From: Phanerochaete sordida
Taxonomy: Eukaryota; Basidiomycota; Agaricomycetes; Polyporales; Phanerochaetaceae
Length of the DNA stretch: 64,000 nucleotides
Assembly (NCBI GenBank): GCA_019973155.2
Contig: BPQB01000019.1
Span: 186,001-250,000 of the forward strand
Direction: 5' to 3'
Shown: one piece after another, positions 23,469 to 34,713 of the stretch
Position numbering within the stretch: the first letter of the stretch is position 1
Layout: each line of letters starts with the position of its first letter
The notes under the pieces: generated by a model
What the model was told of the DNA's origin: nothing
Databases searched by the model: none
Seen by the model: only the letters and a program-made list of their open reading frames with translations
Translations under genes and position numbers: made by a program

Positions 23469-23976
23469 TTCGGAACGAGCGACAATAAAAAGACGAGAAG
23501 CGACGACGAGGTCGGGAAGAAGCAGGCGGCGGGGCTGTGCGACGTGTCCCTTATAAATCTTGAGCTCGCGTGATCGACCCGAGTGATGTCCCTGGCGAGG
23601 ACGCCACGACGCTGCTATCAATCAGCGGGTCCGGGGGCGACGTCTGGACCAGATGGCAGGGGTCCAGACCTCCGCATGGCGTCAACACACGGCCTCCACA
23701 TGACAACAGCCTGGCATAAACGATGCATGGTATTAGCAGCCGCGAGTATCGAATACAGAGGTGCCCAATGTCTTCGCACACTAGCCCAAAATGTCTACAA
23801 TAAGCAAGATGAAGTGTCCGGCGTGAGTAAATGATGATAAGTACAGCGTCCAACAGGTCGGGTCATAAGAGCACAGGCTACATCAAGCAGCCACAATAAT
23901 GAAACTTTAAGTTAAGTATGCATGAGAGACGTAACGGGCGTATGCGGTGAGATGCGGCGGAGAGTGCGACGACACC
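23469..23976. promoter_or_regulatory. Upstream region of the Kre9/KNH-like gene
   Basis: Contains the promoter of the leftward secreted-protein gene, including a TATA-like element near 23551. No further ORF with family features is seen. Confidence 0.5.
23551..23557 (-). promoter_or_regulatory. TATA-like box upstream of the KNH-like gene
   Basis: The minus strand reads TTTATAA about 85 bases before the start codon at 23468, a plausible TATA position. Inferred from sequence only. Confidence 0.5.
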
Positions 23977-24221
23977 TCAGTGCGCAGTGCGGTAGAGCAC
24001 GCTTCGCCGGCGGGCGTTCATGATGACGAAGTCCTCCATGAGCACGGACGCGCGCTGCGGCTTGCGGGTCACGCCTTTCCATGCGCGCACGATGCAGCGC
24101 TCGAGGTATTTCGTCACGGAAGTGCTGCTTGCCCTGTCAGCACAACGCTCAGCAGCGCAGAACGCAGCACGCACCGAGTCTGCTTCTCGCTGAAGGTGGT
24201 GGCGGCGTAGCGCGAGGCCAT
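23977..24221 (-). CDS. Small basic hypothetical protein (~66 aa)
   Basis: Predicted exons 24175-24221 and 23977-24133 (or from 24127). The intron has a GTGCGT donor, a GCTGAC branch-like site and two possible in-phase acceptors. The protein starts MASRYAATTFSEKQTR and continues VTKYLERCIVRAWKGV, then RASVLMEDFVIMNARRR. It is Arg-rich with no signal peptide or membrane segment. I recognise no family. Support is the good splice structure, continuous frame and an ATG with purine at -3. It could be a chance ORF. Confidence 0.45.
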
Positions 24222-25173
24222 ACGGGGCGGGTGTGGTGGGCGAGGAGAAGTTGTTCGTGGGTCGTGTGTGCAGCGCGCTTCGTTTTTAATGCTCCGTGTG
24301 TGCGTCGAGATGGCGATGGGCCTGCGTGTACAGTGCGTTTATTGCTAGGTTTGTTGAGAAGGAGCGTGGGGAGAGCGTTTATCGTGGGGCCGTCGCAGAC
24401 GACGATGAGTGTTACAGAGAAAAAAATACAAGCGAGACGGTGGCGGGTCGCAAGAGCCCCACGTCCCACGTCAGCCCGCACTTTATAGCTAGCGTACGCT
24501 CCGTGCCAGCAGCGTGGAGGTCGTACGATTGCCATGCATAGTACAATTCAGCCCAGGGCTGTTGACGCGAGGGCGACTAAGGGGGATGCGATGACTTTGT
24601 TTATTGTGTGAACAATGCGGCGTGATGGAAACGCGCCGCCGGCGAGGGTTTCGGTTGCACGCCTTGGGAACAAGGCTCGACGCGTTGCGACGCGCAGGCG
24701 CGTTAGCCATTGTGTTCGGCTACGCGTGGGAAGCTGCCATCTGTGTGTTGGAACATCAACATTGCATCGAGCTGAACAACTGTCGTGTCAAAAAGCTATC
24801 ATTATTGCTGTTCGTGGATGTTGTGAACTTACGCTGGAGGATGCGAGTGTTGGAGGACATCGAAGAAAGTGAGGCGATGCTTTGTTTGTGACTATTTGTA
24901 CATTTCCTGGTCAGTCCAAACGGGGAAAGCGTGCAAGTTCAACATCTTCTACTGCTACTCATATTGCCCCGTACTACAAGGGCACTCAATAGTTGCCGCC
25001 AGGGTGGCTCATGCGTTGAATGAGCCGGTGAAATCAAAAGGAAGGCGCTATATCACATCTGAGAAAACACTCCGACTGTAATGAGTTTTATTTTCGTGCA
25101 ATTGTCAAGTCTATTCGTTTCCATATCTCCCTGACAGCGCAGTGCAACCTGCACGCGATAAGTCGTAATACTA
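24222..25173. other. 0.95-kb intergenic region
   Basis: Lies between the small ORF and the GST stop codon. Open frames around 24604-24891 show no conserved features. No RNA gene or repeat is recognised. Confidence 0.45.
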
Positions 25174-26072
25174 TTAGTGGGCCGCAGCGAGGGCTTTGGT
25201 CTTATCATCGAAGACTTTGGCAACGGCAGGGCGCTCTAGCAGCTTCTTGTGCCACCTGGCGAGAAAATAGTGTCAGCTGGGTTGAGCCGCAGCAGTAGAA
25301 AGCTCGAAAATTACGCACTTCGCCGTGGCAGGGAACTCTTTCGCAAAGTCGAAGCTCTCAAACAGGCGCGCCTCAGCGATGTCGTTCCACCTACAGCCAG
25401 AGTCAGCCCCAACACCGTGTAAAGGACGCTTCGGCACTTACGGCAGAAACGTAAAGTCGGCGACGGTCGGCTTGCCCGCGACGAGCCACTCCTGCTTCGA
25501 GAGCACGCTCTCGAGGACGCCGAGCACGCGGCGGACCTCGTTGCGGTAGCGCTCGATCACGCTCGGGACCTTCTCAGGATGCATCATGATGAACCAGGCG
25601 ATCTGCCCGAAGTACGGGCCCTGCCCGCTCGCCTGGAAGTAGAGCCACTGCAGTTGCGTGTAGTACTCATCCGTGCCCGGCGCAACCGAGACCTTGTGTG
25701 CGATGTCGTACCGGTCGACGAGGTACTGGATGATCGCATTCGACTCCCTACGGAGTGCGTGAGCGGCGGTGAGGGATGCGAGCGATGAGCAAGCCGGCTT
25801 ACCAGATGATGAAATCGTTGTTCTTGTGGTCGATGATGGCGGGAATGCGGCCGTTGGGGTTGAGCTTCACGAAGTCGGGCGCTTTATGTTCGCCAGTATT
25901 GAAGTCGAGGAACTTGGATTCGTAGGTCAGACCGAGCTCCTCCAGGACGATGGCGACCTTCCTGCAACGAGAACGGAGGTAAGCCAAACGCTACGTCCCG
26001 CCCACGGATGACCGACCATCCGTTTGGTCCACGGTCGTGCGTGTACAGAGTGACCTGTTTCCCGTGAGACAT
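25174..26072 (-). CDS. Glutathione S-transferase, Ure2-like class
   Basis: Predicted exons 26017-26072, 25803-25961, 25442-25747, 25319-25390, 25174-25255 give 224 aa, normal for a cytosolic GST. The N-terminal thioredoxin fold reads QVTLYTHDRGPNGWKVAIVLEELGL, then FLDFNTGEHKAPDFVKLNPNGRIPAIID, with ESNAIIQYLVDRYD as the glutathione gamma-glutamyl site. The C-terminal helical domain has ASGQGPYFGQIAWF, a Ure2-class hallmark, and KPTVADFTFLPWNDIA. The enzyme would conjugate or deglutathionylate small molecules; in white-rot fungi this class is expanded and linked to stress and lignin-derived compounds (family knowledge, not shown here). The start is the only ATG before the conserved strand. 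Confidence 0.92.
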
Positions 26073-26872
26073 TGTATGGAGTGTACCGGAGTCTGAGGGG
26101 ATTGGGGGCGAGTGTGAGGCGAGTGCGATGGTCAATTACTCCCCGCGAGGGGATCCCTTAAATACCCAAGACACCATGAACAAAGAGCTGCCAAACGACA
26201 GTGACTAACGACGCGCTGGCACAGCTTACAAAGCCAACCGAGAGCCTAGATATTCAAGGCGGGAATATGATGCCTGTGGGTGCTTCCGAAGCTATATACG
26301 TCGTTAGCGAAGTGCATCCAATCCGCGTGCCCTTTTGCTTACTGAACGACGCAGAAGACTACGGTCGCAAAGTGGGGATGCCGTGTAGCAAATTTTGCCA
26401 GCTTCAAGCGGCCGCAGTGGACTTGCATGGTGCGGTGAACTTGGGCAACACAGGTGGATGCACTGCAAGGGCTCGCTCGAGAAGCGCGTCGCGGACTGCG
26501 TGCAGGATGTCTAGTCGCGAATGTCTCACAGCGCGTGCCGAGCTCCGAGGTCGGACGCGAAACACGTAAAGAGACGTACGACGCCGTGACCAAGCGGCAG
26601 TCTTGGTAAGCAGGCGGGGAGGCATCCATGGGAGTCCTGGTGCATCTGCCCAACCATAGCCACTAGAAATGCGTCTTATCGCGTACATGCCAAATACGGA
26701 AGATCTCAGATAATCGCGCGGCGCGTCCTATCACGCGTTGCGGTCACGTTCATTTTGGCGCGTCGCACGCGGAGCCGGAGCCGCGGGTTGGCTCCTGCCA
26801 CTGACTTGGTCTCTCTCGTCGTCATCGACGTCCGCCGCAATTTATTCGCCATTTTCTTGATTTTTGCGCACC
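26073..26872. promoter_or_regulatory. Divergent promoter region, GST and LIG4
   Basis: An 0.8-kb interval between outward-facing start codons. Near the GST side, at 26141-26152, lies a CCCC-GCGA-GGGG inverted element containing AGGGG, which resembles the yeast stress-response element, next to a TATTTAAG-like box on the minus strand. Regulatory meaning is inference. A divergent stress gene and DNA-repair gene pair may be chance. Confidence 0.5.
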
Positions 26873-29800
26873 ATGCAACAGCCATCTCCTGCGCCGACAG
26901 ACCGTCGCGCGTCACCACCAATATCAGAAAGCACCGCCGCTGCTGAAGACCACCCAGTCGAATACCCTGCGCCGCCACAGAACGAAGGGAGCGCTCCATT
27001 CTATGTGCTCTCTGCACTGTTCGACAGACTGCAGAACGAGCGAAAGCCTGATAAGCGACGACGGCTGCTCGCCACATGGTTCAATGTATGTGCAGCAACT
27101 CATGAAACTGAAATCGACAACCTATCACGTCATGCAGCACTGGCGAGAGGAGAAAGGCTATGACCTGTACCCTGTTTTGCGACTCATTTTGCCGCAGGTA
27201 TGCCGCTCGCTCTATACCAGGCCAGCGGAAAGCTCAACCCTTGAACAGAAAGATCGGGAGCGTGCCGTCTACGGCCTCAAGGAGAAGGCCATTGCGAAGA
27301 CATACATCCGCTTGATACCCTTACAGAAGGGCGATCACGATGCTATCCGACTTCTCAACTGGAAGAAACCCACAGAGAAAGACGTATGTCTTCCTTTGTT
27401 CAACGCAGCTCAGCTTAACATTATGCTCATACCCTCCAGGCTTCAGTAGGAGATTTCCCCACTGTTCTCTACGAAGTCATCGCCAAGCGCTCTTCTGTCA
27501 TCCACGGCACGCTCTCCGTCGAAGATGTCAACGATGTGCTGGATGAGCTCGCCAAGAGTGGTGGTAAATCGTAAGCTCATCGCACGAAATCTCCAACGCG
27601 CAGGCTCACACCATTCAGCGACCAGCAAGTGAAGATCATGACCAGAGTCTACAATAGCATGACCGCAGAAGAACAGCGCTGGCTGGTCCGGATTATTCTC
27701 AAGGGTATGCTCCCTTATTGTGCAGTCTGCTGCACAGTGATTTAAGTCCACCCCAGACATGGTCATCTCCGTGAGGGAAAACACCGTATTCTCTGTATTC
27801 CACCCCGACGCCCACGATCTATTCAACACGTGCTCGGACCTCAAGAAGGTCGCATGGGAGCTGTGGGATCCGGAGCGGCGACTCAACGATGAGGTACGCA
27901 TATAGTCGCTCATGCACTTAGATTTTGCTGAGACACGTCTCCATAACGTAGGAGAAGACTGTGTCTCTATTCCGCGCGTTCGCGCCTATGCTCTGCAAAC
28001 GACCCACGAAAAACATCGAGGAGTCGATCAAGGACATGGGTGGAAGCAAGTTCATCATCGAAGAGAAGCTCGATGGCGAGCGCATGCAACTGCACAAACG
28101 CGGCAACGAGTACTTCTACTGTTCTAGGTATGCTGGGTGTGGCAGAGCATGTCGAGGTTTGCTCACGACGGCGATGCAGGAAAGGCAAGGACTACACGTA
28201 CTTGTACGGCAAACACATCGGCACGGGTAGCTTGACTCCGTTCATCAACGATGCTTTCGATCCGAGAGTGGAGGAGTAAGTTTTTCGTGTATGTATTCGC
28301 ATGTATTATTACTGAGCGAGTCGCAGGATCATCTTGGATGGCGAGATGCTCGTCTGGGACCCCATCTCGGAACGTAACCTCCCCTTCGGAACGCTCAAGA
28401 CTGCTGCCGGAGGTGTGCGAGATGTTGTCATGTAGGCATGCTGCTTACTTCGTGACTAGACAAGTCCAACAAAAACGTCCGTCCACGTCCATGCTGTAAG
28501 TCCGCCACTTTCTGCCTCGCCCACGGCACTCACACTGCTCTCAGTCAAGGTCTTCGATCTCCTCTACCTGAATGGTCAGAGTCTCCTCCAGAGGTCCACT
28601 CGCTTCCGGAAACGCAACCTGCGCTCCTGCTTGAGCGAGGTGAAGGGCCGGCTCGAGTTTGTCTCCGAGTACGAAGGCAAAACCGCGCAGGATGTTCGGC
28701 TGCGCATGGAGGAAATCATGAACAATCGTGGCGAGGGCCTGATCATGAAGCACCCTGACTCGGAGTACGTCCTCAACGGACGGAACAAGGACTGGATCAA
28801 GGTCAAGCCGGAATACATAGTGAGTGCTGAGAGGCGGGTCCTGAGTGGACATGAGCTGATATAAAATGCGTAGGATAATATGGGCGAGACCGTTGACGTG
28901 CTCGTTGTCGGTAAGTACTAGTACATTCTTAGCCATCGCCATAGACTTACTAGGTATAATAGCTGGCAATTATGGTACTGGTCGGCGCTCTGGAGGTGTC
29001 TCCACCTTGATTTGCGCAGTACTCGATGACCAGAGGGCAGGAGATGACGACGACGAGCCCAGGTACGTCGCTGCTCTTGTGTTTTTCCAGAGCTGAACGT
29101 GACGTCTCTTTGCCAGGTATCGCACGTTCGTCCGTATCGGCACAGGCTTGACATTCGCAGACTACATCTGGATCCGCCAGAAGCCGTGGAAGGAATGGGA
29201 CCCGAAGTCGCCACCACCTTGGTTGCTCACCTCGAAGAGGGGCCAGGACGACAAGGGCGATATCTATCTCGAGCCCGAAGAGTGCGTATCATATACCATC
29301 GAATCCGCAGGTGTTGACACTTGCGTAGTTCGTTCATCCTCAAGGTCAAGGCCGCCGAGATCACTCCCACAGGTACGCATTGCATTCTGAGAATAAATCT
29401 CGTCGTATCTCACTGTAACGTAGACCAATACCACATGGGCTACACAATGCGCTTTCCCCGCGCTCTAATGATCCGCGATGATCTTGGCGTCGAGGACTGC
29501 ATGACGGCATCCTCCCTCTTCGAGACCATGCGCCATGAGAAGAAGCGAAAATCTGAGAGCGGGGACTCTGTCACAAAGAAGAAGCGCAAGACCACGGCCA
29601 AGAAGGTGCGCTGTGTGGAGCATTGGTGCTGGGGATTAGCTAAACCTGCGACTGAAAGGCAGCAGTGTTGCCACAGTATAATGTCGCTAAGGACCTCAAG
29701 GAAGTGCAAAAGATGAGCGAGTTGTTCAAGGAGCTCACATTCCGTGCGTCATAATCTCATGATCTTTGTGCATGAGCTGAACGCCTATGCCGCCAGTGGT

Positions 29801-31259
29801 GTCATCCGATCCGAAGTCCAGGACTGGCGAAGCCGAGAGAAAGGAGCTCATGAAGCTGCAAGTAGATCCTACTGCCGATGCCTGCGTGTACGCTGACAGG
29901 CAACAGTATCAAGGCAAATGGCGGCAAATTATGTCAGATTATTACCAATCGTAGTGGCCAGCAGACCATGGCTGTGTACGACGGGGCAACTGTTCGTCAG
30001 TAGATGCGCGGAAACCATTGTCGTGGAGTGTGCTCACCGTGACGAACAGCTTACGATATCAAGATGATTATGGACAGAGGCGCGCACGACATCGTCAAAC
30101 CTGCATGGATCCGAGATAGCGTCGAGAGGGGTGAACTGGCTCCTCTAACGAAGAGGTACGTACTCGTATCATATTCCGTGTATAGTTTTGGCTCAGTTTC
30201 AACCAGATACCTGTTCTTCGCAACGGACGATCGCAAGGATAGCGAGGCGTACAAACTCGAGGAAGATGCCGATATCGAGATGGAGGAACCTGCTGTCGAC
30301 GAGGTCGCTCCGCCCTCGCCAGCGCCATCGTCCGAGACCGAACCAGAAGCAGAAGACGCTCAAGCGAACGAACCGGCCGACCCCGCGCTTGCTGACTGGT
30401 TCAAGGTCGACGCACAAAAGGGCAAGGCACCAGCACGGGACGAGGACATCGCAGAGAGCGAGACTGAGCCCGAGTCGGATAACGACGATGTCCGCGACGA
30501 CGACGTTGAGATCGACGAACTTGCCGATGAGTTGGGCGATGATTGGTCCCAAGTTTTGATGCCCGACAAGGCGAGTTCTATCTAGGCCGATACTATTCTG
30601 CATGACACTGATGACTTTAGCACCGTCCAGGACGAGCCTGATGACAGTGCACAAGCAACTGGGTCCGTTAAAATGGGAGAGACTGACGAGGCCATGGAGT
30701 ACGACCAAGACTTGATCTTCAAGCATCTGTAAGTGACTACCCCACTGTGTCACCATGTACGAGAAGCTGAAGCTTACTTTGCAGGTGTTTCTACCTCGAC
30801 TCGCCGACAAACGCTGCAGCGAACGGCATGACTGTCAAGGCAAAGAATCCGAACGACCTCGACGTGCAGTCAGTCGGAGCCACTATGACTCTGCCATCAT
30901 GCGTGCTGATGTTTTGACTGCAGGTTCAACGAGCTCGTCCGAAAGATCAAGGCAAATGGCGGCAGAATCACTGACAGCCTCGATGAGCCGAAGCTTACTC
31001 ACATCCTTCTCGACAAGCGTGATACGTCTCGGCGCGTGGAGCTGGGGAAGCGAACGTCCAAGTACGTGTTACTATCTTTGGCTGGATGCTATCTCAACCG
31101 CGCCTTGTACCAGGCCCAAACGCAAGCATCTTGTGCTTACGGACTTCATCGAGGCCTGCCTGGAGGAGGATACACTGCTGGACGAAGACTGTGAGTACTT
31201 CGCTGACGTTCATCATCTGCGATACCTTACCGGCATTCGGTATAGCCTTTGGGCCTTGA
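26873..31259 (+). CDS. LIG4: DNA ligase IV (non-homologous end joining)
   Basis: Twenty-six predicted exons: 26873-27085, 27138-27197, 27249-27383, 27440-27570, 27604-27704, 27757-27893, 27952-28127, 28180-28275, 28327-28412, 28460-28495, 28545-28819, 28874-28910, 28963-29062, 29117-29281, 29329-29372, 29424-29605, 29659-29743, 29797-29857, 29907-29995, 30050-30155, 30207-30570, 30631-30728, 30785-30868, 30924-31061, 31114-31190, 31246-31259 (1029 aa). Lig4 seals double-strand breaks with Xrcc4/Lif1 in the nucleus. Visible are the N-terminal DNA-binding domain (RKPDKRRRLLATW), the adenylation motif EEKLDGERMQ with the nucleotidyl lysine, GEGLIMKHP and DWIKVKPEY, an OB domain, and two BRCT domains (DIVKPAWIRD; FYLDSPTNAAANG and RKHLVLTDFIEACLEE) ending DEDSFGP. 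Two introns, at 29858 and 30571, need GC donors; the second removes an in-frame TAG. Confidence 0.9.
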
Positions 31260-31560
31260 TTGAACGTATGAGCCGTTGTTATACCCCATCATATACTGCG
31301 TTCGTCTGTACTGCTGTGTCATGTAGCTGAGGATCATCTGGTTTACCACATTATCATGGAGTGCGGAATCTAGGTCATCATACTTCCACAAATTACTCAG
31401 GCGCAAAAGCGCGATTCTTTCTTATATATAGAGAAATGGGCTGGTTTGCAGTCATGTGCGATGGCCGCTGTACTCATCGTACTTCTCACGATCATGTTAC
31501 CCCGCGCCACATAGTAGGTGCTCGCCGAAGCGCCGATGTTGAAGTTGAACCACGACGACG
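31260..31560. other. Spacer between LIG4 and the F-box gene
   Basis: About 300 bp. The first ~80 bp have a diverged second copy near 33.2 kb. No gene is seen. Confidence 0.5.
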
Positions 31561-32667
31561 ATGGCGCGTAAAGTCAAGAGAAAAGCCAGACCGAATGCCC
31601 AACCCCGGTCTCAGCAAGATGACGAAGGTGTCGTGCAGGACCAAGTTAGCCGAATACAGTCTCTGCCGCTGGATGTTCTCTTTGAGGTGCGGCGTTTGCA
31701 TTTCACAAAAGCATTGTTGCATCGTGCACTGATGCATACGGCGATTTGCAGATACTCCGCCGTTTCGACCTACCCAGTCTGTTTCATTTTGCGTTTCTCA
31801 GTAAGGATTTCCGCAGCTTGGTGCTCAGCAAGCGAAACGCCACACTCTGGACGACTGCCTGGCGCAATACGCAGCCGGCGCTGCCACCGTGCCCCGAGAG
31901 CATCAGCATTTTGAAGGTGGCAGCCTTCCTTTTTCTCCCTGCTTGTCATGTAGGTCGTCCACCAGGTGCCTCTATTGTTCATCGCCAGCTGACAGAGTCT
32001 GCATAGCACTGCGAGCTATGGGACAATCATTTCATGTTTTGGGATCTGCGTGCACGTTATTGTCGGCGATGCGCGAGGACAATGTAAGGCCTTCGACCAA
32101 CCGACATATTTGTTCACCGCTAAATGGGACATTACACAAGCGAAGAGCATCATGTCAACAGCGGCATTAAACTTGGAGCCTACATGGCGGATATGCCACC
32201 TCGGGATAAAACGGTGGCAGAGATGATCGGACCAGTCAGGCCTAAACTCGCGCGCGATATTGCGGAGAGGAAGTTCTCCGAATTCTTCAGAGTTTGGTCT
32301 GCCCCTACACACGGTTTGTCTGCCTATTTGAACCGAGATTATTTTATTTTTATATGATGGTTCTAGAGACGCTGGCCATCGTTGAAGAACACTGGACGAA
32401 AGGAGTCCTTCGGAACGAGATCACGAAACTACGAGCCTCGCTATCCGATCTCACCGATGAAGCTCGAACAAACTATCTTCTCCAACGTGCGGCTACGCTT
32501 GAGCAGTGGAGAAATGTAAGACGATCGCTATGCCTCAGCCGAGAATATCTCACTGACGCGGGGCTTGTACATAGCTCATTCCGTCGCTCCAGGAGTTGCA
32601 CAAGCAGTGGACTGGGTCGCGGCTCGAAGGTGAAGAAGACGTAGAAAGTGCATCGAGGCCCGCTTAA
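31561..32667 (+). CDS. F-box/cysteine-motif protein, short family member
   Basis: Predicted exons 31561-31686, 31752-31949, 32007-32083, 32141-32313, 32367-32515, 32575-32667 give 271 aa. A basic N terminus (ARKVKRKARPN) precedes an F-box (LPLDVLFEILRRFDLPSLFHFAFLSKDFRSLVLSKRNATLWTTAW). After it comes a Cys cluster: C-H-H-C-E, then FMFWDLRARYCRRCA, which may bind zinc. F-box proteins recruit substrates to SCF ubiquitin ligases. The next helices (ALRNEI-like text, ARTNYLLQRAATLEQWRN) match the two larger relatives at 42.6-47.9 kb, but this copy stops there and lacks their ~400-residue C-terminal part. The 77-nt third exon has the same length in all three. The exon 3/4 acceptor is uncertain. 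Confidence 0.68.
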
Positions 32668-33029
32668 AGTCCAGGTACGTGCCGTGTGACATCTATCGGC
32701 AGCCAACTACCATGGCCTTTCGCGCTCACACTTCGACAGCCACGCAGTGACCGAGTCCTCCAAAGGTAAAGATTGTCGGAGAAACGACGAAATGCGTGGG
32801 GGCTCAATTGCGCCGATCACTCAAGGTTGCGTAAAGGTGCAGGGGCTCTTGTCTCTCTGGCGAAGTGGGCATTTAAGAACGGATTTGCGACATACTTCGA
32901 GTCTAGACAGCACTAGTGTGGCGTATCCTGAATAGTATTTGGTGCTATCGTATTCTCAGCTCTGATTCCAGTATGCTCCGCGCAATATGATTGCGATTGA
33001 TTATGCGAACAGAGACTGAGAATTTCTGT
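32668..33029. other. Spacer before the ligase IV fragment
   Basis: No ORF with recognisable features. Composition is closer to AT-balanced than the housekeeping regions around it. Confidence 0.4.
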
Positions 33030-33290
33030 GCGCCGCGCCTTTTACTAGGTCAAAACGCAAGCACCTTGTGCTTACGGACTTCATAGAGGCGTACCTTGAG
33101 GAGTATACTCTGCTGGATGAAGATTGTGAGTAGTTCGCTGATGTTCCAAATATGCGATCCCTGACTGATATTCGGTCTAGCCTTTGGACCTTGATCAAAC
33201 AGACGACTGATTAGGATTCTCCATCATGTACCGCACCTCGCCTTTACTACTGTGTCATATACTTGGCATTGGGCAATCATCTGGATCACT
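33030..33290 (+). pseudogene. Duplicated fragment of the LIG4 3' end
   Basis: This stretch is a diverged copy of LIG4 from about 31098 to 31340: the acceptor before the penultimate exon, that exon (KRKHLVLTDFIEA-like), the GTGAGT donor, the intron and the last exon (SFGP stop), plus the following ~80 bp of 3' flank with a shared TGTGTCAT and GATCATCTGG-like text. By hand I count about 11 mismatches over ~94 aligned bases across the exon and donor. The rest of the ligase is absent, so the fragment cannot encode a ligase. Confidence 0.85.
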
Positions 33291-33600
33291 ATGACTAAGC
33301 TCGGATCGGCCACTTAAGAAATTTATGTGCTTCTCGCGCGGATGTTCTCCCATCCTCCAGACTGGACACTGACCAACCCTGTCACAACTCTTCGATCTCT
33401 CGTCCGCCGGCCGCTGCTTCTCGAAGATTCAAGAAGAACCGCGAGACCAGAATTGCACTCAGACTATCAGATGGAATCAGCTCTGCTGTCTGTGACTGTG
33501 CTCAGGAAACGTACGAGCAGATGAAGGCTTTTAGATAGACTTGCTCCTAGGCCGAGGTGCGTCAGGCTAGACAGACTGCACAGAAGTTTCATTGTGAAGA
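33291..33600. other. Intergenic stretch, no gene seen
   Basis: Lies between the ligase fragment and the DUF6533-like gene. A 65-codon open frame (33327-33524) has no recognisable features. Confidence 0.4.
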
Positions 33601-34713
33601 TTACATACCGTAGCTTGGAAGACGAGGAGATGGGCTAGGCTTGTGGCAAGCACAGCACTGTCATGATTCCCGATGAACAGCGGCCAAGGACGTGCTGCAA
33701 ACAGCGTACAGGAAATAGATTGTGCCTATGGATCGATCAGTTGAGATTAAATGGGGCGCATTGGGTATCTCATACCATCCCGAATTAACGTGTCGATGAC
33801 GAGTGAACGTATTTGTGCCTTGTTCGCTTCTTTTTGTATCGCTAGCGTCTTCATCAGCATCGCATATAGCACGATACTGTCAACGATAATCATTGCAACT
33901 CGTGCAGCGGCCACCACTTTAGCACCAGTTTAGCATCTACATCGAATTGAATCAGTATTTTCGCTTACTTCTGTAGATAGAGCGTTAGAGCGTAATGGTG
34001 TAGACACATGGAATCTTTGTTTACGTACCGCATTTGCTGTTGACGGCCTAGACGTAACCGCGATACGCAAGATGCTATCACGATGGGTGTACTAGTAGGC
34101 GTCGAGGACCAGTACAGGAACTTTGAGATGATGAGTCTCACGCATGCGTAGCAGCATGGGAGAGATCTCACGATGTCCACGCCTTCTGGTGCAAGATTCA
34201 TCGCCAGAACGATGATGGAGAAGCACCAATTCTTGTTCCAAAGGACATACGCTCGAAGTGCCGCGCAGACTGAGTACGAATGAGCGCGGATGTTTTGGGG
34301 ATCAAAGAGACTTACTGCTGAAAACCAATGTGAGCAGCAGGATTACGGCTTCCGTTGCCCGAGTGACGACGACACAGCTGCGAATACGGCAGTAAGTCCT
34401 AGTGCTGCCGCGGTCAGATTAATGGGACAAACGCCTGGATGGTCAGAGGTCAGTACACTGGTGACGATCATATAACCACGGGCGATACGCACGGTATGCT
34501 CCTGTACGAATCCTGCTGTGATTGCAAGGGCACCGTACAGCAGGATCCCATATCGATTGACGAAAAAGAGCGTGGTGATGCGGGTCGGTTTGCGTCGCCA
34601 TATGAACTCCACTTCTTTCTTGACGGTGATCATGTATTCCCACACTATGAGGGCTACAGAAGGGCTCAGCTCTCACTGCCAGAGTTAGCGACTGAATTAG
34701 ACTCATCTATCAT
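33600..34713 (-). CDS. DUF6533-type multi-pass membrane protein, probably degenerate
   Basis: Recognisable blocks in order on the minus strand: WEYMITVKKEVEFIWRRK with TTLFFVNRYGILLYGALAI (~34645-34500), a TRATEAVILLLTLVF block (~34380-34320), ALRAYVLWNKNWCFSIIVLAMNLAP (~34265-34190), and ARVAMIIVDSIVLYAMLMKT then IDTLIRDG (33776-33916). This is the layout of the large Agaricomycete DUF6533 family: an N-terminal DUF then several membrane helices, ending in the LLRDG-like block. Function is unknown. No clean splice model joins the start region (ATG at 34713) to the first block: the only candidate intron is ~23 nt. I could not locate a sure stop codon. It may be decayed or carry an indel. Ends are approximate. 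Confidence 0.45.
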
